Shown here piece after piece: positions 45,636 through 64,000 of a stretch of DNA of 64,000 bases (position 1 is its first letter; each line of letters starts with the position of its first letter). Made by a program: the position numbers and the translations under genes. The notes under the pieces were generated by a model. That model searched no databases, was not told where the DNA came from, and saw only the letters and a list, made by a program, of their open reading frames with translations. This DNA is from Mesostigma viride (lineage: Eukaryota > Streptophyta > Mesostigmatophyceae > Mesostigmatales > Mesostigmataceae): positions 6,041,933 to 6,105,932 of the forward strand of contig RPFO01000072.1 in NCBI GenBank assembly GCA_009746045.1, in the 5' to 3' direction.

Positions 45636-46865
45636 ATTAATTAATGGCCATGTACATGTACGCCTCCTACAGGCACCCTACCAGCTGATTCACGAGCATC
45701 ATTTAGCCATGTACATGTGCGCCTATGATGTGCCACACCCCAGACGATGCCTATAGCTTTATTTAGTTATGATGTGCCCATGCAGAGAGCTGAGCACTCT
45801 CTGCTGAGATGCCATGCTCTAGCTTTTGTCTATCTATGCTGATCTTCCCCCCCATGACAGGCTCCCCCTTAGCTGGGCATAGCTTGATCGATCATGGGGA
45901 TGCAGGTGCCCTGGTGCACCTAGAGCCAGGGTCGTTTACATTCCCACCCTTGCAGGAAGTAGCTTAGAATTTATTATAGGCCATATTCTGATCAGACACT
46001 CCGCAAAGGTGAAAACCTTTGCGTTCAGTGCCAGGCCGCGGAAAACGCGGAAAACGCGATCTGCAAATGAATCCGACCGGAATCGAACTGGGGACCTCTC
46101 GCACCAATTTTGCTGACTATAGGACGGACGTCTCCGGTTACCATGGCATCGCCAACTTACACCTACAGTCATCCGCAAAAGTTCTCCTGTCCGGGGAGTG
46201 ATGCAAGCCTTTCGGATTTGGTACTAGATAAATCACTCGAGATCTGTGTGTAGGAGTACTACACACGTGTCTGCACGCGAGACTTGTTCAGTCTCGCACC
46301 GTGAGACGGGCTGAACACGGCTGAATCCTTCTTTAGTAGAAGGGGGCGTAGCCGGTACTATCGAAATCAGCCAAGCGTATATTCTGATCAGACACTCCGC
46401 AAAGGTGAAAACCTTTGCGTTCAGTGCCAGGCCGCGGAAAACGCGGAAAACGCGATCTGCAAATGAATCCGACCGGAATCGAACTGGGGACCTCTCGCAC
46501 CAATTTTGCTGACTATAGGACGGACGTCTCCGGTTACCATGGCATCGCCAACTTACACCTACAGTCATCCGCAAAAGTTCTCCTGTCCGGGGAGTGATGC
46601 AAGCCTTTCGGATTTGGTACTAGATAAATCACTCGAGATCTGTGTGTAGGAGTACTACACACGTGTCTGCACGCGAGACTTGTTCAGTCTCGCACCGTGA
46701 GACGGGCTGAACACGGCTGAATCCTTCTTTAGTAGAAGGGGGCGTAGCCGGTACTATCGAAATCAGCCAAGCGTATATTCTGATCAGACACTCAGGCCAT
46801 ATGCCCCTTCTCAAGGGCTATGTGCTACAGATACTCCCAACGGAGTTATGTTCCTAATTAATTAT
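45636..46865 (+). mobile_element. 5'-truncated LINE 3' UTR copy, split by the 396-bp dimer
   Basis: A second copy of the ORF1-only LINE's 3' UTR. It runs to 45986, is interrupted, and resumes at 46794 with 'aggccatatgccccttctc', ending in 'ttcctaattaatta'. Confidence 0.8.
45987..46793. mobile_element. Tandem dimer of a 396-bp structured unit, inserted with 9-bp target duplication
   Basis: Two units (45987-46382 and 46383-46778) appear identical, followed by a third copy of only the first 15 nt, TCTGATCAGACACTC. The flanks are AGGCCATAT on both sides (45978-45986, 46794-46802). Each unit contains at least four strong hairpins; in unit two these are 46399-46418 (8-bp stem, GAAA loop), 46642-46662, 46673-46693 and 46723-46739. 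On the minus strand 'agttcgattcc' resembles a pol III B box. No protein-coding potential is evident; the short frames are doubled simply because the unit is. Confidence 0.88.
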
Positions 46866-46939
46866 AATGGCCTGCCCACTTGCACTGATGTGCATGGCAG
46901 TGATCGGAGAAGCTAGGGCGCCCTCCCTCCTTCTTGTTG

Positions 46940-47700
46940 TGCATTAATTAATTAATTAATTAATTAATTAATTAATTAATTAATTAATTAATTAATTAAT
47001 TAATAGACACGTGGCGGCGTCATGTGAGCGTTCTTGTTGTGCATATAGGGGTTGAAGGTGTCTTTACTTTGTGTTGGCACCCGCGTGACGCAATCACGTG
47101 TTAATTAATTAATGCTCATTTATAGGTTTGTCAATTACCGGGACATATTTCCCATCGGATCTTGATCATGAGCCGGGAGGCTCATTCTTGCATGCTGGCA
47201 AGACTCTTCAAACAAGGCTGCTCTCCCTTGCACATGACAAGCCTTACCGGCATGATTAATTAATTAATTAGTTACTTAATTAATAGACACGTGACTGCGT
47301 CACGTGAGCATAAGTCCTCAATGGGAGGGGAACATGGGATGGATTAATTAATTAATTAATTAATTAATTAATTAATTAATTAATTAATTAATTAATTAAT
47401 TAATTAATTAATTAATTAATTAATTAATTAATTAATAGACACGTGACTGCGTCACGTGAGCATAAGTCCTCAGTGGGAGGGGAACATGGGATGGAATGGA
47501 TGGTATAAGCTATATAGGTCCTAGTTACATTATGTGCCTAATAATGGAATGGATGGTGTAAGCTATCTAGGTCCTAGTTACAGGGGTGTGGGCACCGCGG
47601 CCCGAATCGCTATGAATGCCATACGCGGTCACACGCGGAGCCCCCACAGACTTGGGGGTACGTGGTCTCCTTCATTACTACTTGCCATCTATCCTTGCGT
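46940..47700. repeat. (TTAA)n arrays with palindrome-bearing repeats
   Basis: Long TTAATTAA arrays lie at about 46945-47004 and 47344-47436. Between and after them, CACGTGACTGCGTCACGTG recurs at 47288-47306 and 47440-47458, followed each time by 'agcataagtcctca.tggga'. The same unit is at 14371-14389. A 'ggaatggatggt.taagctat' direct repeat follows at 47480-47580. These look like stacked retroposon ends. Confidence 0.8.
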
Positions 47701-47704
47701 ACCA

Positions 47705-49705
47705 TTGTCAGAATTGAATTGAATTGAATTGTAACATAACTCCGTTGGGAGTATATGTAGCACATAGCCCTTGAGAGGGGGCATATGGCCTATCATACAT
47801 CCTAAGCTACTTCCTGCAAGGGTGGGGATGTAAAGGACCCTTGCTCTAGGTGCACCAGGGCACGTGCATCCCCATGATCTTCAAGCTATGCCCAGCGAAG
47901 GGGGAGCCTGTCATGGGGGGGAAGATCAGCATAGCTATACAAAGAAGCTAGGGCATGGCGTCTCAGCAGAGAGGTACTCCCTGCATGGGCACAGCATAAC
48001 TAAATAAAGCTAGGCATCATCTGGAGTGTGGCTCATCATAGGCACACATGTACATGATTAAATAAAGCGCGTGGCTTGGCTGGGATAGGGCCTCTAGGAG
48101 GCGTACATGTACATGGCCACGGTCTATCTATTCTACACTACTGCTGCTGTATTCCCCTATAAAGCTGGCGGCGTCTGGAGTCGCTGGGGCCGCGGGGGTC
48201 GCCTGCCAGGGCTTGTGGCCGACGTAGATGGCCGCCCCCTTCCAGTACACCGGCTGCCCCGCCTTGGTCTGCCGGAGCTGGAGGTAGGTCGGCCATAGCT
48301 CCCGTCGCCGTTGTTGCTGCGCCAGGGTCAAGTCGTCGTCAAGGGTGAAGAGAGTCTTCTCGAGCCGCTTGCGGCGTCTGAGAAAAGAAATCTTGTCCGC
48401 CGGGGTCTTAAAGGTGAGAAGGAGCGGGGGCGGCCCCGGCCTTACCCCGCGCGCGGGGAAGGCGGTGGGCGGCCAGCTCGATCTCACCAGTAAGGCCCAT
48501 GCGATCAAGGATTTCTCTCTCAAACGCACGCGCAAGCTTCTCGGAATTCTCACCTTCCTCCATCTTGAGATTCTTGACAATGACGTTGAGGCTGCGCTTG
48601 GCGAGCTCGGCCTCCTCGCGAAGGTCAAGCGTCTGCCGTTGAAGTTGAGCTGCGACGGCGGAGGTGGTGGAGGTGGTGTGTTGCTTAAGCATGTCCGCCC
48701 AGGTGGTGATGGGAGGAGCATCGCCGGCCAGGCCAGCAGGGGCTGGCTTGGCGGCAATGTCCTTCACTGCCTGGGCGGTGAGGCCTGCGGTACATGTTCT
48801 GCAGGACCTCGATAGCGATGGCATTGTTCTTAAGACGCTGGTCGATGTCGAGGAGCTGGGCTTTGATGTCGGCGGTGGAGGTGGAGGTGGCAGTGGAGGT
48901 GGAGGCGAGCTAGGAGGGTGGAGGTGGAGGTGACGGTGGTGGAAATGTGAGGGAGCTCAGTAGCCAGCGTGCCGCCCATTGCCGCCACATCTGCGGCAAG
49001 GGGGGTCACGTGCTGCTGAAAGGCTTCCGTGAGGATGGAGCGGTATGTGGCTGCGGAGATGGTGGGGGCCAAGATCTCGCCGTCAGACTTCGTCAGCAGG
49101 GAACAGAGAATCATGTGCTGAAGCTCGGGCCGGGGGTACAAGCTCGTCAGCAGCAGTTCGCGGCTCTGTTTAAAATCAGTGCCGTCAAATTCCAGTAGGC
49201 GGTGGATGCTGTGAAAGTAGAGGCACAGCTCAAGAAGCGAGGCGTAGTCCCCGAAGAAAATGCAGTGCATAGCAGTGACCGGAGAAATGTTGTTCCAGTC
49301 GTGATCGTCGGCATGGAAGGAGTGGTACTTGAAACGCGGTTCGCTTGGAAAGGATGAGCGGCTGCGTTTAGGGTCTGGCGAGGCCGATGGCGAGGCAGGA
49401 AGCCCGGGAGGTTGCTGGGCGGCCACCAGTGCGCGACTCGTGTCACCGCTGCCTGCCGGCCCTGATGGCGAAGCTGCAGCCGGAGCTGCAGACGTATTTT
49501 CATTGCCGAGCGCAGCCGTCAGGCTGCGTTGCGTCGATGGGCGTTTGCTCATCGTATATTGCGTAATAGCTGCGGAAAATTATATCAGCATGTGCGTCTT
49601 AGAAAGAGGGAGCGATTGTGATATTCACGGCCAAAGTCGGTGATCAAACGTGAAAGTTATGAGCGCCGCCGTCAGCCATGGCTACCTCGTGGCTCGTGGC
49701 TCGTG
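47705..49705 (-). mobile_element. ORF1-only LINE, copy 4 (most complete)
   Basis: It runs right to left: the leader at about 49705-49660, ORF1 start at 49552, and 3' UTR ending in a (GAATT)n tail at 47708-47730. The first frame (240 codons) holds the Ala/Ser/Pro N-terminus and a helical region with CIFFGDYASLLELCLYFH. After a frameshift near 48900 comes TWADMLKQHTTS, the coil LREEAELAKRSL, and an RRM-like NVIVKNL...LARAFEREILDRMGL. After another frameshift comes LDDDLTLAQQQRRRELWPTY and YWKGAAIYVGHKPW. Coil, RRM and C-terminal domain is the L1-type ORF1p plan (an RNA chaperone that coats LINE RNA). No ORF2 lies before the tail. Confidence 0.83.
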
Positions 49706-50048
49706 GCGACATCTCTGTATAGGCAGGGCTCTTGCGTACCATCTGCCTCCATATTACAGACAAACCAGGAGGCTGCCCGGGCGTGAGCCCGTCGCGTCTA
49801 GTGTAGCACATGTCCATGCCGAGTCTATCACGAAAAGTCCACGGGTGGCGGCCCTGCCGCGCGCGGCCTGGGACACGCCAGGTGAGGACATATCGCCCAG
49901 GCTGGGCGGGTTTGGTGCCAGCTAGTCTATCTGATGTGTCTACCTTATCTGTGCGGGCCAGGTGCCCGGCTAGGCCCAGGCGCCTGTGCCTAATAATGTG
50001 GGAAACATAGGGCAAATTAGCGTACAAATCCTCATTACTAATGTGCAA
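49706..50048 (-). pseudogene. LINE reverse-transcriptase C-terminal fragment
   Basis: The frame reads ISNEDLYANLPYVSHIIRHR then RLGLAGHLARTD, the region after the RT domain of LINEs, equivalent to RNEDLYLGMPYITSTMKQRR at about 23950. It is followed directly by the leader of the ORF1-only LINE. Either an older LINE tail was the target, or the two parts belong to one rearranged element. Confidence 0.75.
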
Positions 50049-50214
50049 ACCATAGGGGCATGATATACACCCCTAAAAACTCTCAGGCTCCGGGAGAGGC
50101 CTTCATATTCTCCCAAACTGGCACCTCTGAACTAGTTCCATGCAAGCCTATCTGTGGCCACTGGACCATGAGGCTGCCCTACAGCACCCGCTATGCTTTT
50201 CCTATGTTGAAGCT

Positions 50215-50395
50215 TTGTTTGCACCCACAGGGGATGCCGGATCGTTTCGACGGGTCCGATTGTGCACCCTGTGGCATTCCTGTGGCATGAGGGAAGGGGG
50301 GGGTCTCTGCCCTCCATGCCCGCTGTGCACACTCAGGGATATAAGCACTCTGGTGCTCCGTGACTCCCCGACGGGAGCACGTGTTTAATTAATTA
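50215..50395 (+). mobile_element. SINE-like hairpin-tail element, copy 5
   Basis: Contains 'gatgccggatcgtt', 'catgagggaaggggggg', 'ctgtgcacactcaggg' and the hairpin 'gtgctccgtgactccccg', then a TTAA tail at about 50382-50396. Confidence 0.78.
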
Positions 50396-51751
50396 ACTTA
50401 CAATCAATAATTAATCAATTACCAGCATGAAGTTTGACAAAAATCAAGTACATATGTCCACGGCTACACATTAAAAGGGACAACTATTCCTGGATGCATG
50501 GCGATCCAACGCCGTGGAAGAACTAGGGTAGTTGTCTGAGAGGAAAGACGTGAAGACCGTCACATATCGACCTCCATTCATTTCCATCATCCTTCCCGAC
50601 TCGACAAACGCGGATAAGATAACAGCAGGCTCGAGCTACCATGGTCCGGATTCTTCCAGATTTCTGGCCTGCGCTGGTTGTCTCTTTGATATACTGCCAT
50701 GAAAACATCATGAGCTTATTCCCATTGGCATGATCAGGAACATGGACTGCCGATCCCCTTCATCGCGTAGAATCGCAGGCCCAGTCGGTTGCACCAAGCC
50801 AAAATCCACGAATCCTGCGAGATGTGCGACAGCCACACGGAATCGATGAAACAGACAGGCGTGTGGAGGAATATGAGGCACTGTTCCCCAGTTCCCCGAC
50901 CGGAAACTGCAGCTCTGATAGATGCACTATTACACACTCAGCAAGAGGCGAGGGCGTGAAGGAGGACCTGCAATACACATTGGCTATCCATCACTGTCCA
51001 TGATATTGGTTACTTTATCCATCAAAACGCGCACAGGTAGCAAATCAAGTACATACGGGCACCGGCGGGCTTTTTTTCCGTGCTCCCACCCAGGTGGCAT
51101 ACTCCCGTAGTTGTACCATGCGGTCATATCTACTTGCGGTCATATCTACTTGCGGTCATATCTACTTGATTAGTCGAGAAGAAAGGCACTGTCCCCCAAC
51201 TTGCAAGTATGAAAACGTAATGCGTATCGCGTTACTTAACTCCCGTCCCGAGCATTCTCAATTCCCCTAGTAATGATACCCAACATAAAGAAGACAATTA
51301 TACCACCCTGAAAGACATCCAAACTCGGGGCTTTCTGAGTACGGGCCAGAATGCCTTGCAATTGAGAAATGAGAACTAATATTTAAGTGACCCCACGCCC
51401 TCGCAGAGTGTCGCAGGCAACTCGGGTGCACGCGTCCGGGACGCCCATCTCGGCTGGGGAGGAGCCAGCAGGTCACTCATAGTGTCACATTAGTTACAAT
51501 AGGCTAAAACACACCATGCACTGCTACTAGCTGAGAATTGCTATCAGATCCGCTGGTAGATGCAAGCAAAAAAAGTATGGACCTGGAAACAGATGACCAT
51601 GAAGCCATTGCATGCAAAGTTTTGTAACCCAAGAGGCTACTTGCTGGCAGGCCGCTATGACAACAGTACAAGGTGCCGAGATGAGAGTGTCCAGTGCAGC
51701 CCTGAAAACTCAACAAATCGCGCAGATGCACGGAGTACGGCCCTATAATAT
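50396..51751. other. No gene seen; contains a fragment of the CACTA-like element interior
   Basis: 50560-50695 matches 34470-34600 of element A ('gcaggctcgagctaccatgg' and flanks), so a third copy or solo fragment exists. A minus-strand stretch near 50950-50760 has open frame but no recognisable family. A 'tctacttgcggtcata' triplication lies at about 51123-51165. Confidence 0.5.
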
Positions 51752-63415
<11,664 letters not shown>

Positions 63416-63762
63416 GTGGACTAGAAAACAGGGAAAACATGCAGGAAATCGCAGGGCGGAGGGTGTATGTGTGCGTGTGTGTGCCTGTGTTGGTCAGATA
63501 AGTCAAATGACATCATCATGGTGCTGCGCTAGCAACAATGTGTCACAAAAGAACTTGCAGAAACAAAACCACCTCTTTAAAAATGCCATGGCGACGCTAA
63601 TCCACGCCCACACGCACGATGGGCCATCCACACCAGTGCACACGGGTCGGTCCTCATTTTGTGCTGTAGACTAGCACACAGGATACTGTACACTTGCACA
63701 AAGGATGCTGTACAGTAGAGCACAGGATGTGTGCATCTGAGGCAGGAGCTAGCAGGAAGGAG

Positions 63763-64000
63763 CCAGCAGCACCATCAGCACCAGCAGCACCAGCAGCACC
63801 AGCAGCACCAGCAGCACCAGCAGCACCAGCAGCACCAGCAGCACCAGCAGCACCAGCAGCACCAGCAGCACCAGCAGCACCAGCAGCACCAGCAGCACCA
63901 GCAGCACCAGCAGCACCAGCAGCACCAGCAGCACCAGCAGCACCAGCAGCACCAGCAGCACCAGCAGCACCAGCAGCACCAGCAGCACCAGCAGCACCAG
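63763..64000. repeat. (AGCAGCACC)n nonanucleotide array running off the right edge
   Basis: At least 26 perfect 9-bp units. It is open in several frames, so it could encode an Ala/Pro, Gln/His or Leu/Val repeat if exonic, but no flanking exon is visible. Confidence 0.95.

Noticed and set aside
46455-46520. tRNA gene on the minus strand in the 396-bp unit
   Set aside because: A B-box-like 'agttcgattcc' is present, but the T stem does not pair well and no proper D or anticodon arm at the right spacing could be drawn.
63749-63997. Leu/Val repeat protein, apparently a membrane helix
   Set aside because: Translation of the (AGCAGCACC)n array with no non-repeat coding flank.

Overview
The window looks like a nuclear contig of a GC-rich, repeat-laden green alga or close relative. 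The evidence is intron-rich genes with GT-AG introns, a plant-type ANTH protein, repeated TGTAA (the chlorophyte polyadenylation signal) after one gene, and many retroelements. The species cannot be named from the sequence. No rRNA, intact tRNA, CRISPR array or bacterial operon was seen.

Layout. (1) 1.0-7.65 kb, minus strand: eight exons of an AP180/CALM-type ANTH clathrin-assembly protein, with exon joins that keep frame; the 3' end lies beyond the left edge or is unrecognised. (2) 8.8-13 kb, plus strand: a head-to-head two-exon gene for a roughly 1,075-residue Gly/Ala/Met/His-rich protein of unknown function. (3) 14-51 kb: a nest of mobile elements. It holds an ORF1-only LINE family ending in TTAA or GAATT tails, a short SINE-like family with a 3' hairpin and the same tail, a LINE with a restriction-like endonuclease, a second LINE, and a decayed hAT element with another TIR element inside it. 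It also holds a 14-kb LTR retrotransposon (28210-42212) split by two related CACTA-like elements in opposite orientation, and a tandem dimer of a 396-bp hairpin-rich unit flanked by a 9-bp target duplication. (4) 51.7-63.4 kb, minus strand: a multi-exon gene whose exons match, in order, the bacterial DNA polymerase III beta sliding clamp (DnaN). Its introns carry a 2.4-kb, 35-bp minisatellite and several microsatellites.

The two most interesting results are the split nuclear gene for a bacterial-type sliding clamp, and a repeated pattern in both conserved genes: introns contain degenerate copies of the edge of the neighbouring exon, splice site included, always on the intron side and in the same orientation. 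This looks like serial tandem duplication of exon-intron boundaries. A third result is the LTR element's pol ORF, which reads integrase, then protease, then copia-type reverse transcriptase and RNase H; that order is neither the usual Ty1/copia nor the usual Ty3/gypsy order.

The three cellular genes show no shared pathway. Mobile-element insertion appears to have stopped at or inside their introns. All exon models come from reading by eye: splice sites, frame and family similarity agree, but no transcript or database evidence was available.
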